Shown here: positions 10,791 to 23,130 of the stretch, one piece after another
How positions within the stretch are numbered: position 1 is the first letter of the stretch
Layout: every line of letters starts with the position of its first letter
Source of the DNA: Odobenus rosmarus divergens
Taxonomy: Eukaryota; Chordata; Mammalia; Carnivora; Odobenidae
NCBI RefSeq assembly: GCF_000321225.1
Contig: NW_004450330.1
Coordinates: 2,353,601-2,417,600, forward strand
Length of the DNA stretch: 64,000 bases
Reading direction: 5' to 3'
Notes under the pieces: generated by a model
Databases searched by the model: none
Seen by the model: the letters and a program-made list of their open reading frames with translations, nothing else
What the model was told of the DNA's origin: nothing
Program-made: the position numbers and the translations under genes

Positions 10791-12172
10791 GGTATTATTC
10801 ATTGCAAACTCATCCTTAAAGAGGTATTTATAAATGACCCATTCTGTGTCCCACAGTTAATGGCAGAATGAGAATTTGACTCCATTTTGTCGTGCTAAAC
10901 CTGAGTCTCTTCTCCCACACCTCAGGTCTGAGTGATCTCTGTGAGATTTCTCCTGCAGAATTTGCTGGATTCTGCATCTCACCTCACTCAAGAGCCAAAC
11001 AAGGCCAGCACAGATATTGTTCTTTGGGCCTCCAAAAAAGTGATTAACCGCCCCCCCCACCCCGTTCCTTCATTTCTTAACAGAAGACTTTATTCACACC
11101 AGGTTAGTCTTTACAAAGCTAAACCAAAAGTCTCCATTGGGCATTTATTGGCATTGAGTTCCAGAAAATCATGTCTACTGCCAGCTGAAAGAGGGAAAGT
11201 GGGAACCGGAAGAAGAGGACTCAACCATCTCCAAGATCCTCACGGGAAGACTAACCACAGTCCATTCTTAGTGACCTACTGCAATGGTGGATTTGGAAGC
11301 CAAGTTGTATGTACTTGTTTTGGTCTATTCCTTCAACATAACTTCATACCAGTTCTGTTTATAACAAAATGGAATTTCTTCTGTGTTTTTCTCTGTTTCC
11401 TGTCTCCTATACACAGGTGAGATTTCTACTAAACAGAGAGATGGCCTCAGGGAGAAGAGGGATGAGAAAGAGCCTTGAAAATCCAATTGATGGGGTTGAT
11501 CTTGCGAATCTCTGGTTGTTGGAGCCATTCAAGGCCCCCGCCCATCGGCCTTAATGGCCATACCTGAGAAGTGCCTTAGTTTTCACTCCAGCAGGGAGAA
11601 ACTCTTGAGTTAACAGGGGATGCACCACGTGTCTAAGCCACCAAACAGAGAGGAACCCAAAGTCTTTTAATTACCTGGAGTTTTATAAGGGAGGCACTTT
11701 GGGATAGGGGATGTTTATGTCTTGTTTACACTTGGCTTCAACTTGGTAACATTCAGGCCCCATTCAAGAACTTGGTTTCAAGTTGACAGACTTGATAAAA
11801 GTCCAGCCAAGGCTGTCTCATAAACGAGACACCCAAGGTCTATCTTCTGAGAAGCCAATAAATTACTATTATCACTGCTGATAAGGCTGAGACTTTCTGA
11901 GGTTTCTCTCAATGAAGAAAATGTGAATCATGACTCTTCCCAGAATGTTCCCTTAGACATTCAAAATCCATTGCCTATTAGTAATTAAAAAAAAAAAAAG
12001 GTTGGTTTAATATCCTCCCCTTCTTTCTAGAGTATTCCTATTACAAATTAAGTCTGGTGGCATTAAACATCTTAGTTTTAACACACAGATCTTTCCAAAG
12101 GTTGACTGTGTATCTGCAAGCCAAGGTGAAAAGCATCCCCACCCTTAGGCCACAATTCCACACCACTCCCCC
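10791..12172. other. Unique non-coding DNA with homopolymer runs
   Basis: No gene or confident transposon. A C-rich run lies at 11050-11064 and an A run at about 11988-11999. The 11560-11900 segment has LTR-like composition, but I could not match it to a family. Confidence 0.4.

Positions 12173-12214
<42 letters not shown>
12173..12214. repeat. (AC)n microsatellite
   Basis: About 20 uninterrupted AC dinucleotides. Likely length-polymorphic and Z-DNA-prone under torsion. Confidence 0.97.
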
Positions 12215-12216
<2 letters not shown>

Positions 12217-12649
12217 TGGCCTTCTAGCTCCTCCTGCTGGTGACTGCTCAGCTCTGCTTTTAACTTTATAACTCCAGGTCAACCAACAGATTTAGGTCTA
12301 TGAATAATAACTTTAGAGAATATTTTATATTTTGATACCTGATCCTGGACCAGATGTCAAAATGAGAAATAATCTGGGGATTAGGAAAAAGATTCCCCTT
12401 TCCTTTGCTCACGCAGTGACCAGGCAAAGTCACAGCTTTTGTATGAAGATGTGTGTGTTCACGATTCCTAACGGCAACTGATGTGTGCCCTCTGGGTAGA
12501 CTGGGGAAGGGAGAACTGAGGGCAGTTGTTTGAGAAGCTCCATTAGGCATTTCTCCTGTTGCTTCTCACCATGTTCTAGCAGGTGACCTCTGTTCCCTCT
12601 TCTAAACCTCTTACTGAATCACAATTACTTCGTTGGGCTGTAGCAGCAA
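12215..12649. other. Unique non-coding DNA
   Basis: No recognisable repeat or exon; the antisense frame at 12266-12550 (94 codons) has no domain. Confidence 0.4.
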
Positions 12650-12862
12650 CGGATGGTGATGATGACAGCAGTAGACGTACCGAGTGCTAAGCAATTTGTA
12701 TTCTTTATCTCATTTCTTCTTGACAATCATGTAAAGTAGGCAATGCCATTTTACAGCTGAGAAACTGAGGTTCAGAGAAGTTAAGTCTATTTCCCAGAGT
12801 CACACATCTCGTAAGTGATGGAAACCATGACTTGAACCGGGTCTATCGGATCTTAAAAGCGC
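12650..12862 (-). repeat. MIR, long antisense copy
   Basis: 'ttctttatctcatttcttct' (12701-12720), 'ccattttacagctgagaaac' (12747-12766), 'aggttcagagaagttaagtc' then cccagagtcacaca, and 'gacttgaaccgggtctatcg' (12829-12848) are antisense MIR blocks in order, over most of the element. Confidence 0.85.
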
Positions 12863-13499
12863 TGAAGGCGATTTTGTTGCTTTGATAAAAGTTCACACCC
12901 ACTTGGGTTGCACTCTCTTTATGACAGTGATGCTGGGGGAGAGCAAACTGATAGGAAGAGAAAGTCTAGGGAAGAGGCTGCCAATGAAAATATAAATACT
13001 ATAGTGTGGAGTGCTCTCAAGGAAATGTTTTGGCAAATTTGACACAACTGGTTAATGAAGGTCAATTCTATTTAAAAGCCCCCTGATCAAAACTAACTGC
13101 CCATCACCTCATAAAAAAAATAAATAACTGAAGATAAAATGTATGTCTTTGACCAGAAGTAGGCTGGCAGGAAACAGTTCAAGCCACACAACGGTCTCCT
13201 CAGCTTCTTTCCTGGCCTGTCTCAATTTTTCAGCCGTCAAGCGGTGGAGAAGAATGTTTGCTATTTGTCAGGTTCATATTTATCTGAGAATGGACCAAAA
13301 AGTCTCAGAAAACCTCCTTTTGTGGTGTATTCTAATCAGCAATTTAATTAGATTATGAACATTTGTTTTTTCTCTTTGTATGATCTAAAAAATCATAAAA
13401 ATGGAATTCCTTAAAATAACATTCTAAAATGTGACAGTGACAAATATGGACATTGTTTTCCTTACTGTCTCACTCTAGCCTTACTTTCTTCCTGAAGGA
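12863..13499. other. Unique A+T-rich DNA
   Basis: No gene. Poly-A-like patches near 13110-13125 and 13380-13400. Confidence 0.4.
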
Positions 13500-14402
13500 T
13501 TCAAATGCACCTCAGAAGCACCATCGGGATCTGTGAGGAGGAGTAGTAGGAGCACTGAACAGGAAGGCAGTGGCTGAGGGCTCCCCAGAGGACCTGGCCA
13601 CCTTCTGCCATTACTTTAGCATCCACATGCTTCCAGGTAAGACCCCAGGACACCAGCGTCTTCTGCCTGGGGTATTGCCATGGCCTGATCCCCCTGCTTG
13701 CCCTCTGTCCCCTCACACATTCCCTACACTTGAGCTGGAGTGATGATTCTAAAATATAAGTATTAGGCCTGAGGCTTCCTTAGCATAAGACTCAGCTCTG
13801 GAACCCGGTGAACCCGGCTCCCGCACTGTCTGGTTTCTGTTCCTCCCCACCTTGTTTCTCCCTGTTCCAGGCCCTTCTCATATATGCTTTCCTCTTTCTT
13901 CCTCCCTCTCTTTTCTCCCAGCCTGCAAACATGCTGATTCCTTCCCCTGATTATATCTCTGCTTCCTTCAGATCTCAGAGCAATCTCACTTTTTCAAGGG
14001 TCTCCTCCTTGCTCTCTAGCCAAAGTTACATTGACCTGTTTTCCCCTTTCCTCTTCTAGAATACTTATAGGTATATAGTTTGTTCTTCCTAATAGCAAGT
14101 AACTCAGGGTCTAGGCTGAGAATGGCTGGTATAGGTTCCAGAGAGCAGATTAAGCACAGCTTTTCCCAACTCTGTATTCAGTGACCTCACATTAGTAGAC
14201 TCCCATGGTGGGAGGATTTATACCATAGAAATTAGCATATGCTACAAGGCAGTTTTTAACTTTTCCCCCAGATAGCTGGTTGTTAAACATTTATGAGCAC
14301 ACCACTGGTTATTCCCACAAGAACTGAAGGTATCCCAGTTCCTCCCACAGAGCCTGGCTCATAATAGGATTCTATAAATATTTATGGAATTAAATAAACA
14401 TA
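13500..14402 (+). repeat. Diverged L2 LINE pieces, sense
   Basis: Pyrimidine-rich L2-like 3' sequence occupies about 13660-14060: 'cttctgcctggggtattgcc', a 'ctgttccaggcccttctcat' block at 13862-13881, then gctctctagccaaa. An L2-type terminus with 'cagagcctggctcataatag' (14348-14367) and 'tataaatatttatgga' follows. Frames here are chance or LINE relics. Individual boundaries are weak. Confidence 0.5.
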
Positions 14403-14424
14403 AATTGAGACTTTCAGTGTGGCC

Positions 14425-14605
14425 ATACTGAACTGTGCACTATATATATAATCTCTCATTCTGACAGTGATCTCATGAAACTAGTATTGCATCTCTTATT
14501 TTTTGAATGAGGACATTTAGACTCAGCAAAGTAAGTGATTTGCCCAATGTCACGGAGGGAGTAAGCTGAAGATCCCTTGAGCCTGTACCCTGGGGCATTG
14601 CTCCA
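14425..14605 (-). repeat. MIR fragment, antisense
   Basis: 'agtgatctcatgaaactagt', 'gaatgaggacatttagactc' (14504-14523), 'aagtgatttgcccaatgtca' (14532-14551) and cggagggagtaag form the reversed MIR core. Confidence 0.75.
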
Positions 14606-15084
14606 GCCTTTTGCCTTCTGCTCTTGGCTGTCTGCACCCACGCTGTCTTCAGCCTAGCTTGGGTCTCTAAATAACAGACTGCAGCCTGTCTTTTCCCAAG
14701 CAGATTTGTCTTTCTGCATTCATTTGCCTGGTCCCTAGTCTTACAATCATAGCCGGTTAGCTGCCCACCCTCTGCCTGGATCAAGTGTCTAGCCTGCCCT
14801 CTGGATGGGCCCTGCCTTTGGGGATTGGGGTGTGGCCCAGCAGGTAGAGGACATGGCACAACAGATGAAGGCTGGGAAGCTTCTGGAGCCCCATGCCTAG
14901 GACTCAGCAGTAGGCTAACCAACACATCCTGGTTTACTTGAAACCAGGTAAACCAGGCATAAATTACAAATTATTAAGAATTTCAAGATGGTATCCACAG
15001 AATGTGGCACCCTTCTGAATGGGAGTCTCCCTGTGACTCCAATGCTCTCAAGCCCATGAAGCTGGCCCTGGAGATAAAGGAAAT
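14606..15084. other. Unique non-coding DNA
   Basis: The antisense 150-codon frame at 14473-14925 runs across the MIR and this segment. It has no domain and no exon-like boundaries. Confidence 0.4.
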
Positions 15085-15185
15085 CACTGATCATTCAAAG
15101 TTGTGAGGATTCAATGGTCCAAAGCATCAATAGCATTGAGCACGATGCCTGGCCCAGGGATGATGTTCAGAAGATGGTGGTGATT
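15085..15185 (+). repeat. MIR 3' fragment, sense
   Basis: 'gttgtgaggattcaatggtc' (15100-15119) and 'attgagcacgatgcctggcc' (15135-15154) match the MIR 3' half. Confidence 0.7.
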
Positions 15186-15249
15186 GTTTTTGAGGTCTGA
15201 TCCTGTTTCCTACTGGCTTGCTCAGCCTCTCCCGGAACAGACACCTGAA

Positions 15250-15405
15250 TTCTTACCTTGACAGTAACGTGAATTCAGTAATCTTTTGTAAGTCACTTCA
15301 GCTTCTCTAGGCTCAGCTTTTTCCCTCTATAAAACATGGGGATTGCAGGAAATCTCTAAAGAGCTTACCAGCTCTAAATCTGTTTCGGCCAACTCCGTGA
15401 CATTT
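15250..15405 (+). repeat. MIR fragment, sense
   Basis: 'ttttgtaagtcacttcagct' (15284-15303), 'ctaggctcagctttttccct' (15308-15327) and 'ataaaacatggggattgcag' are diverged core MIR blocks. Confidence 0.65.
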
Positions 15406-15574
15406 ATACATATGAGCAAGGTCTTACTGTTCTTTTGAAAGTAGTTTCTCCCTCCCTGTGTTCGCTGAGATTCTATTTGGCCTTCAAGTTCCATTCATAC
15501 CGAAGAGTTTCTCCCTCCAAACCTGAATAAATCAAGCGTTCTTAAATTATTTCTAAAGTTCTTCTAATTCAAAA

Positions 15575-15692
15575 GTCAACCCATTTTACACCCGAGCAGT
15601 CTAAGGCTTGGGGCAGCTATACACCTTGCCTGGAGCCATGTAATGAGATGGAGAAGTGTAGGAATCAAACCCAAGTCCTCCACAGTATTATG
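15575..15692 (-). repeat. MIR fragment, antisense
   Basis: 'cccattttacacccgagcag' (15580-15599), then a degenerate accttgcctggagccatgta and 'ggaatcaaacccaagtcctc' (15661-15680). Confidence 0.65.
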
Positions 15693-17354
15693 TTTCTTTC
15701 CTGCCTAAGGAAACACCAGAGGGTACTTTTATAATTGTACTTTGCAATTATTCTTTCCTAAAAATTTTCTTATAAAAGTAAAGAGGAAGTAGAAAAGAAA
15801 AAAAAAGTAACTTTCCATTTGGGTTCACTAGGTGATTTTTTTTTTTTTCAAGTATGTCCCCATTTTCCTTAAACCCTGGACATCTGACCTAGGCTCAGGT
15901 TCATGATTTCTCCAGCAGTTTCTATTTAGTAAGGACAGAGGTTTCCTCTCTTCCCATTTGAGTGTAGGATTCTTAGACCCTCGCACCATGTTCCTGTGCT
16001 CTAGAAAGAATAAGCAGATGTTCCTTTAATGGCACATCTTCTTAACCTTTTGTTACCTCCTATCACAACTGGTCCTTAGGGGATATGTAATCATTCCCTT
16101 AAAAGAAAAGGTTGGAAGGAGGAAAGGAATGTTCTCAGCCATTTCTTGGGTCTGGTCCATGTGAACTCCCATTAGACCTCTCCATGGGCATCTGATCATG
16201 TGCCTGGTGGTTGGAAATTTTTGAGTTTTCCCAAGGATGAGAGTTAAAGAAAAAAAAAGTCTCTGTCTCTGGAAATCCTGTTGCTTCCTAAAATCATGCC
16301 CACCCTCCTCTGTGCTGGTCCTTTCACCAAGGGATCCCTGGCTGGACAGTGGATCCAGCTTACTTTTTGAGTGATTTATTTTTTAATTTGAGGTTGTACT
16401 TTTCACATGACTTGGCTCAGGGCCAGATAAAACATGTATTGTTTTAGTGGGAGTGAAGACTGTAATTTTATGCTCTTCTCTTAGTTTAATTCAACCTTCT
16501 GCTGCAACGTTAGTGAACTGACAGATGCTTTCAGAGTCAACTGGAAAGAGTTTTTTGGTGTCACCCTCAGCATTCACTGAGATTTAGGGCAATATGCCAT
16601 TTTCTCCATTTCAAACAGCTTAGAAAGGAAGTCCAAAGGCTCAAATTCTAAGGAACTATGATTTGCCAACCAGTTTGAGTCTGCCTGCGAATAAGGTTTG
16701 TAAACTAAGGATAATTTCCAGTGGGCACTTTCTTCCTTTTCTGTTGGGTTGTGTAATAGTCTCTTTTCTAGAAGAAATTCACATAAATCTGGGGCTGCTA
16801 TGAATTTTCAACTGGTATGAGGTCACATGAGAGCTTGGAGAAGCTTGGAGTGAAATGTGGGGGTGGAGAGGCCTTTACAAAACAAAACCGGAAAGTCTTA
16901 CACTTTAAAAAAAAAATCTTAATTTAGAATCTAGGTTTGCACCTACTTCAGAATTGGATACTTTCTGTTTCCTGCCCACTGTCCTGACACAGGGATGCTT
17001 CCTAGAGATTGCAGAGATTGGAGAGTTGCAGAGATCTAGTTGTAGTTGTGTAGGTGGATGGAGCATTCCCTAGAGGGACAAGAAAGCTAGTGGGTAAAAT
17101 CCTGTGTGTGCAGAGAGGGCAGTGATGAGAAATGGTGTATCCAGAAGAATTTGTGCCATGGGGCCCCTCATATGCTCATGAGATCGTATAAACACTAATA
17201 ACACGGGTGGTCATAATTTTCATGAACAGAAAATCAGAACGAAAATTGAAGTTCTAGAAAATTATTCTGGCCCTAAAATCCTTCAGGGCTAAGAACATCC
17301 TTAAGTCAAACTGGGTTGTTTATTTGGGAGGATGTCGGATGTCCTTAGGCCTCT
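15693..17354. other. Unique non-coding DNA
   Basis: The longest repeat-poor stretch so far. T run at 15838-15849, A runs near 15803, 16250 and 16910. No exon, RNA gene or named repeat. Confidence 0.45.
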
Positions 17355-17420
17355 TATTTTAGAGATCAGGAAATGGGTGCCCAGAAAGGTTAAGTGAGTT
17401 GCTGAGGTTGTAAAAGGGAA
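17355..17420 (-). repeat. Short MIR fragment, antisense
   Basis: 'tagagatcaggaaatgggtg' (17360-17379), then cccagaaaggttaagtgag and 'ttgctgaggttgtaaaaggg' are the reversed MIR core. Confidence 0.6.
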
Positions 17421-17892
17421 GACTCTCTGTATAAACAACTTGATTTCCGGAGAACCTTTCCCATCTAGTTCAGCCAGGATGAAAAGGGGCCTTTTACCTG
17501 CCCCACGCAGTCAGTGGGAGATGGTTCTTTTCTGTAAAAGCAAGTCCATTGTGCACTAATCCTTGCCTTGTCCATTGCGGACATCTTGCTCTTATGTAGG
17601 AGCATCTTGTTTTTGTGTGGGAGGGTTTACACTTTCTCAGGAAAGGGACCCATGTCTTAGTGAGCAGAAAAGACAGTGAAATACCCAGATAGCCAGAAAC
17701 CAAAATGAATATGCCTTGATGGTCCAGATTTTGATAATTTGAGTCTACCTAGGGAAGAAGTTATGTGACTGGTGAAGTGACCCAGCATATGATCCTGGTA
17801 CAGGAGCATAAGTATTCTGCATTAATAAACTGATTTGCCTGCCTTCCCTAGTGGTTATGACCCTCTCTTTTGATTAGTTGGGAAATTTGATG
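17421..17892. other. Unique non-coding DNA
   Basis: No recognisable element. The antisense frame at 17494-17703 has no domain. Confidence 0.4.
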
Positions 17893-17925
17893 GAATAAAA
17901 CCATGTAAATATCATGGTTTTATTC
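17893..17925. repeat. Perfect inverted repeat (13-bp stem, 7-base loop)
   Basis: Arm gaataaaaccatg (17893-17905), loop taaatat, arm catggttttattc (17913-17925), with no mismatch. Flanks do not extend the pairing. It may be the core of a decayed palindromic MITE or a chance hairpin. Too short for a typical miRNA precursor. Confidence 0.9.
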
Positions 17926-17939
17926 AGATATCATACCTT

Positions 17940-18122
17940 TGTCTAGCACTCATTGAGAACACAACATCTCATGTATTCCAAATGTCTGCTGTGTAAGGCG
18001 TGTGTTTCCATTTTGACAGATAAAGAAATTAAAAGCACAGGACAGAATGACTTGCTCAAGGGCAGATCAGGAAGTGGCAGATGGGGGGCTTGACCCTGGG
18101 ACTTCTCATTTCAATTCAAAAT
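17940..18122 (-). repeat. MIR, antisense
   Basis: 'tttccattttgacagataaa' (18006-18025), then gaaattaaaagcacagg, 'atgacttgctcaagggcaga' (18047-18066) and 'cttgaccctgggacttctca' (18090-18109). Confidence 0.75.
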
Positions 18123-19724
18123 TCTGTCACCTCCATATCATAATTCAATTTTTTCAGGTTGTGAGAAATTCTTCTCTAGGACCCAGGTGAAAGCCAACTT
18201 TACTCCTGGGCAGGTTAAGTGCTTCTACTATCAATAACAACACATTTTGCCTTGCTGAACTAAACAACAGTAATGAGGAGAATTAGGCCTAAATCAAGTT
18301 GTATTAGAAGCAGGTGATATGTCGATCTTATTACATAAAACAAAGATATTGGGAAAAATGTCTTTTCTGATTGTGTCAACAATGGTGGGGAGAGGACCTA
18401 TGTTCTGAATGTTCTTCTGTCTCTACCTATTGCTCTGGCTGACTTTCCTCCTCTGTGTACCGAACACCAACCCTAAACATGAGACTGAAGCAGGAGGATT
18501 GCCATTCCATATCTTCGTTTCTTTGAGATCCTTCTAAGTTCAGCTTTTGAAAATAATTTGAAAATGTATCACACTTCCCTACTCAATGGGGGAAACATGA
18601 AATGAGCTAGTCATTTTGAAAGATGAGACATACTATTCTATTTGTCTATCAGAAGGTAAAACAAAGCAGTAAGTCCCAATCTTCAGGGAGGAACAGAGTC
18701 TGAATGCTGGCAATTTGGTCTGTTAAATCTTTTTTAAGTCACAGATAATCAAAACACCCCAGGAAAATACTCAGTTGCCCTCTTACAATGTCAGAGGATA
18801 TGGTGTAACCTACTTCTGTCATTTGCTGAACAAGAACTGATGTGTGCGTTCGTGGGTAGGAGGATGGTGGGTGGTTGAAAATGCATTGCAGCAAGGTTCC
18901 ATCCAGTAGCAAGTCAAAGGAGCAGGAATAAACTTTGGAGGAAAAACAGAAATGGTTGCCAAAAAGTTGACCCTCAATTGTAATGTCACAAAAGCACTTC
19001 TACAAAAGGTCTGGCCTTGCTGTTTTCAGAAGGATGAGCATTTGTCTGGAAAGAGGCTGTTCTTAAATCTTTGCTCCAGCCTCCATCTGACCATCTCTGA
19101 ATCTGTCCCAAAGGCAAGAAGTAGGTAAGCTGCTTGATGCCACACCAGGGCAGTAAGCATTGTCTTTCCAAATGGGACACCAGGCCAGAGGGTGAGATAA
19201 GACCCAGGGAAGTCATCTGTTCCCTCATCCTGCTTTTCTGTTTGGTAGATAACCTATCCTGCCTTACACAGCTGACAGAGAAGTAATATTCTACACCTTC
19301 CTTCAGGCTACTCATTCCTTGGAGTAGCAATGCCAGGTTCCTAGCAGGTCTTCTCATTCTTGAAACTGAGTCCCTCACATTACATCTTCCTTCGGTGTAG
19401 CTGCTTGCTATTTACTAATAATATGAGGCATTTGGAGACTGACATCATCCCCCTCACACCTCTGACAATTGCTCAGACCAAGATGGCAGCTCGTGCTCCA
19501 GGATAAGCCCTGCTCTATCTTGCTGACTCAAAGACTTCCCCAATCTTCCATCCTAGAGAACATGCTCCTTTCAAATACCCTCCTTCAGTTCATTCTCTGG
19601 GCAAGAAAGCTAACTAATTCATCTTATTCTTTGATGATGAAGCTAGTAATATTACATAAGAAACAGAACAAAGGTTGAGGAGGTTAAAAAATAAAAACCT
19701 AAAAAAACTAGAATTAATCTTCTA
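18123..19724. other. Unique non-coding DNA
   Basis: No gene. The 130-codon antisense frame at 18986-19378 lacks any domain or repeat signature. An A-rich patch lies at 19686-19706. Confidence 0.45.
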
Positions 19725-19905
19725 CTGTGGACCCAGCACCATACCAAGGTCTTCCACATGGACCCTCACAGTTAAGCCTCAGGATGGCCCTTCAAGGTAG
19801 GTTTGGCTGTTGCTGTCTTTGCAGGTGGGGAGATGGAGCCTCAGGTCCATTGTGAATGGAAGAACTGCAGTTCAGTGTCTTGCTGATTCTAAGGCCACAC
19901 GGCTA
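19725..19905 (-). repeat. MIR fragment, antisense
   Basis: 'tggaccctcacagttaagcc' (19759-19778), then 'ggtggggagatggagcctca' (19825-19844), agree with a diverged reversed MIR. Confidence 0.5.
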
Positions 19906-20209
19906 CTCATGGAGGGCAGGGGTGCGCAGTGCTGGGGAAGGGTTCCCTCCCAAAGGTTAAATCCTATCCCTGACTCTTTTTTTGGTCATTGTTTCTCCCC
20001 CTGTAACCATAGGAATGTAGCTCCACATGTAATTCACAGAACACACCCAGGGAGTAGCTGGTTTGAGATTGAAAGAATAATCTAAGCTACAGCCCTGCTC
20101 AATCCTGGCCGCCACAATGGCCAGAAACACTGCTACTTGTCATAAGATTTCTTCAGGCTCTCTCACCGGAATGTCAACAGTCCTATTTTCTCCCTGGATT
20201 CTCCCAAAA
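19906..20209. other. Unique non-coding DNA
   Basis: Nothing recognised. Confidence 0.4.
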
Positions 20210-20285
20210 TGTTCCAGGTGTTATTCCCATTCTACAGATAGAGAAACCCATGTCCTGAGAGCAAAGAAGTAGTGAAAGTTCACCA
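20210..20285 (-). repeat. Short MIR fragment, antisense
   Basis: 'ttattcccattctacagata' (20221-20240), then gagaaacccatgtcctgaga and 'gcaaagaagtagtgaa'. Only the central part remains. Confidence 0.55.
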
Positions 20286-20584
20286 TTTTTTGACTGCTTG
20301 GCTTATAGGAAACACGTGGGTCTTCCTTCTTGTTGCTTTCTGGCATATCTCTCTTCTTCTAGACTGTCCTACAGAGAGGTCCTGGCTGGAATGCTGGCCT
20401 CCAAAGTGGGAAGCGCTGTAGCAGAGAACAGGGAGGCAGAGAAGGGCACATTCCCCCTTGATTCCAATGGGAGGAACTCATCCCCAGGGAGTGCGCATGC
20501 CGGGCCCAGGTGTGGAGCTGACCAGGCTGCCAACACCTGCTTCTTTGTGGGACCAAGAATGTGGGTGCGCATGGGTGGGGTGGA
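20286..20584. other. Unique, moderately G+C-rich DNA
   Basis: Frames on both strands (128 codons sense at 20298-20684, 85 antisense at 20369-20626) overlap each other and run into an L2 end. No domain, no splice logic. Confidence 0.4.
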
Positions 20585-20797
20585 GAGGGAATTCAGTGAC
20601 CTTGTCCTTGTGCCCACCTCCATCATAGCACTTAACTCCCTCAGTTATGACCTTCAAAACCTCCGTTTCCCCACTGGACTGTGAGCTTCTTGAGAACAGG
20701 GTCTGCTTCTTCTCATGTCCATCCATCGGAGGCAGCATAATTTGTTAGCATGTAGTAATTTTTCAGTAAGTATATACTGGATAAACGGAAGGAGAAA
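20585..20797 (+). repeat. L2 LINE 3' end, sense
   Basis: 'cactggactgtgagcttctt' (20671-20690), then gagaacagggtctg, 'gcagcataatttgttagcat' and 'agtaagtatatactggataa' follow the L2 3' terminus in order. Confidence 0.75.
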
Positions 20798-22904
20798 CAT
20801 GGCTACCTCATGTGGATCACGCTTCTTGCTCTAACTGCTGAGATCATGAACTGCTCTATTCCATTAGATGTCAGGATCCCACGCTCCTGCTGCTCACTAG
20901 CCTCTCCTCACATTGTTCTGGACCTCTCCCTCCGACCTGTCCCCACATCGGGGCTGACCCCAGCGAACAGAAATAAGGAACCTGGCAGAGAGAACCATAT
21001 GAATGAGTATTATGAGTAGGGTTGGGGGTGGGGAGAGACTGGTTTGAATTAGAGTTTTCCGGGGTTTGAAGGGGGGACTCTGTGAGTGACACACAGCAGC
21101 TGTTTCCACTTAAAATTGATTAGCAAGTATCACTACAAATGAACTCAGAATTTAAAACAAAACTCCATGGAAACGAATCATTCTAAATCATTCTAAACTG
21201 GTCGAAGGAAATGATTTCTCCAGCTGAAGACCAAAAAGCTCTCCTTTAGTCCTGCTCTCCGCGCCCCCCCACCCCCGGCCAGCCCTCCTGGAAGCTACAG
21301 TCCCCCACATCACAGAGATGAAATGCATCCCAATTCTGTCCTGCTGGCTGCTCATCACTAATTTTAACTGGCCCCAAGCAAATGCCCCAGCACTGTCTAC
21401 AAGGCTGGAAGTAAAATGTCGCCTGAGACAGAGGCAGCCAGGCTAGTTTTCCTCTGCTTTGGGGCAAGAGCCGTGTTCTTGGAGATTAACCTCCGCGCAG
21501 CCCTTGGGACTCTCAGAATTGGTCTACCATGGCACTCAAAAGTGAGTAGCTGATAAGCTGGTGGGCAGTACTATTTCCATTAGGCTTTTAGCACCCAAAA
21601 AGTTAAATATAAAATACTGTTTGGTTTTCTGAAGTGTTCCCATTAGAGAATTAAGAGTTTAATTCGCAGAAACAAATAACCCCAAGGTGTGATACTCAAG
21701 GAAATTTCAGAGAGTCCTGCGGTTATTAATGACGATACAATGAGCAGTCTTAGTAGAAAGCCTGATAGAGGAGGCAAATCAAATAAAGAAAATCAATTTC
21801 TGAGAATAAATTAAATTTAAAATGTGTCAGCTATAGGCCTCAGCAAAGACAAGTTATAGTACATCTTCTGGTCATCTAACTAATGGAAGTCACATTTTCT
21901 TCCCATTATACTGGGCACATATTACCAAGCTCTGATCTCTCTAAAATTAGATCTTTGCAAAGATATAGTTGGCTCATCCTGACAGGGCTGATGGGTGGTG
22001 AGAGCCTCCAGCAGCAACACACTCCATCTGGGAAGATTCTGTTCTGTTCAGCTCTATAAAGCATCTTTGTGTTTCAAGAGTTGATGGATTGCTACATGGC
22101 ACAAAACAAAACTTAGTGGTCCATTCTCTTTCCACTGCTGCTTAGCACACAGAGTAAGTACACGGCTGGCCCTAGCCAAACATCCACGTCATCCCTGACA
22201 AGAATTGAAAGTGCCGCTTAGTCACTTTCCTACCTAGTTTTGTTTAAAGCCATGTGTAAGAATCACGGTGTAAGAACCACAAGAGACAAAAGACCAAGGG
22301 GGTTGCCTGTCCTTTGGTCAAGGATGACACCTGCTTATTGTCTACACCAATTTTAGGTTTTTACATTATCTTCTTTAATTGGAAGAAGTCCCACTTGGGC
22401 AGAGTTAAAATAAACTGAGTGTTTAATGCTTTCCTGGGGGAATGCTAATAGGTGCATTAATTGTGTACTGGTAGAGTGAACATGATCCCTTGGCCCTGTG
22501 CTGGGGAAGGTACTGGAGAAGACAGAGTCTTGGATCTAGATAGAGAGAAAAGACCTCCAAATGGCAGCCAGGAAGGGTCTTTGGCTGGTGAAAAGAAATC
22601 AGGAGGCAGAGAGGGAGGATGACACCGAAATATCCCCTTGCCCAAAGCTATATCGAGAGGGTTCTAGGATAGGTCTCTGAGTTTCTGAGTAGGCGAGGTT
22701 GGATTATTTTTGGCTGAGGATCAAGTCAAAATTGAGAGATGTTGGGTTTGGGGAGTTGGAGGGTTTGAAGCTAAGCTATGAGGAGGAAATGAAGCATTGC
22801 TGAAATTACACAGGTGAAGACATCCCCCCCCCATCTTTAGACATTGAGAACCACTTGCCACTCACAAGACCACAAATTTGACCCATGGGCACAGGGGGTG
22901 ACCA
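20798..22904. other. Repeat-poor block, possible conserved non-coding DNA
   Basis: About 2.1 kb with no recognised transposon. A C-rich run lies at 21261-21276, a G-rich one near 21026-21040. The 21480-22300 part is A+T-moderate and has no decayed-repeat look. Short frames (up to 73 codons) on both strands are not convincing. Confidence 0.4.
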
Positions 22905-23130
22905 GCTTTATTTTATTTTATTGATTACTCCACCCAACTTTTATGATGTGCAATTACTACATGTCAAGGAGCTTATTAGCCAATGGGGATAGAAACTTAA
23001 TTATGACATAGTCTCTGCCCTCAAAGTTGCTCCTAGTCTAGTGTGGGAGACAGAAAGTAAACAGGCAACTTTTGTTCCTTGTGTTCAGTGCTCTGAGAGG
23101 AGCTAGATAGGAATCTCTGGCAGTAAATGG
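22905..23130 (-). repeat. L2 LINE 3' end, antisense
   Basis: 'gtgcaattactacatgtcaa' (22948-22967), 'gccaatggggatagaaactt', 'tgccctcaaagttgctccta' (23017-23036) and 'gtgtgggagacagaaagtaa' (23041-23060) are the reversed L2 terminus. Confidence 0.75.
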
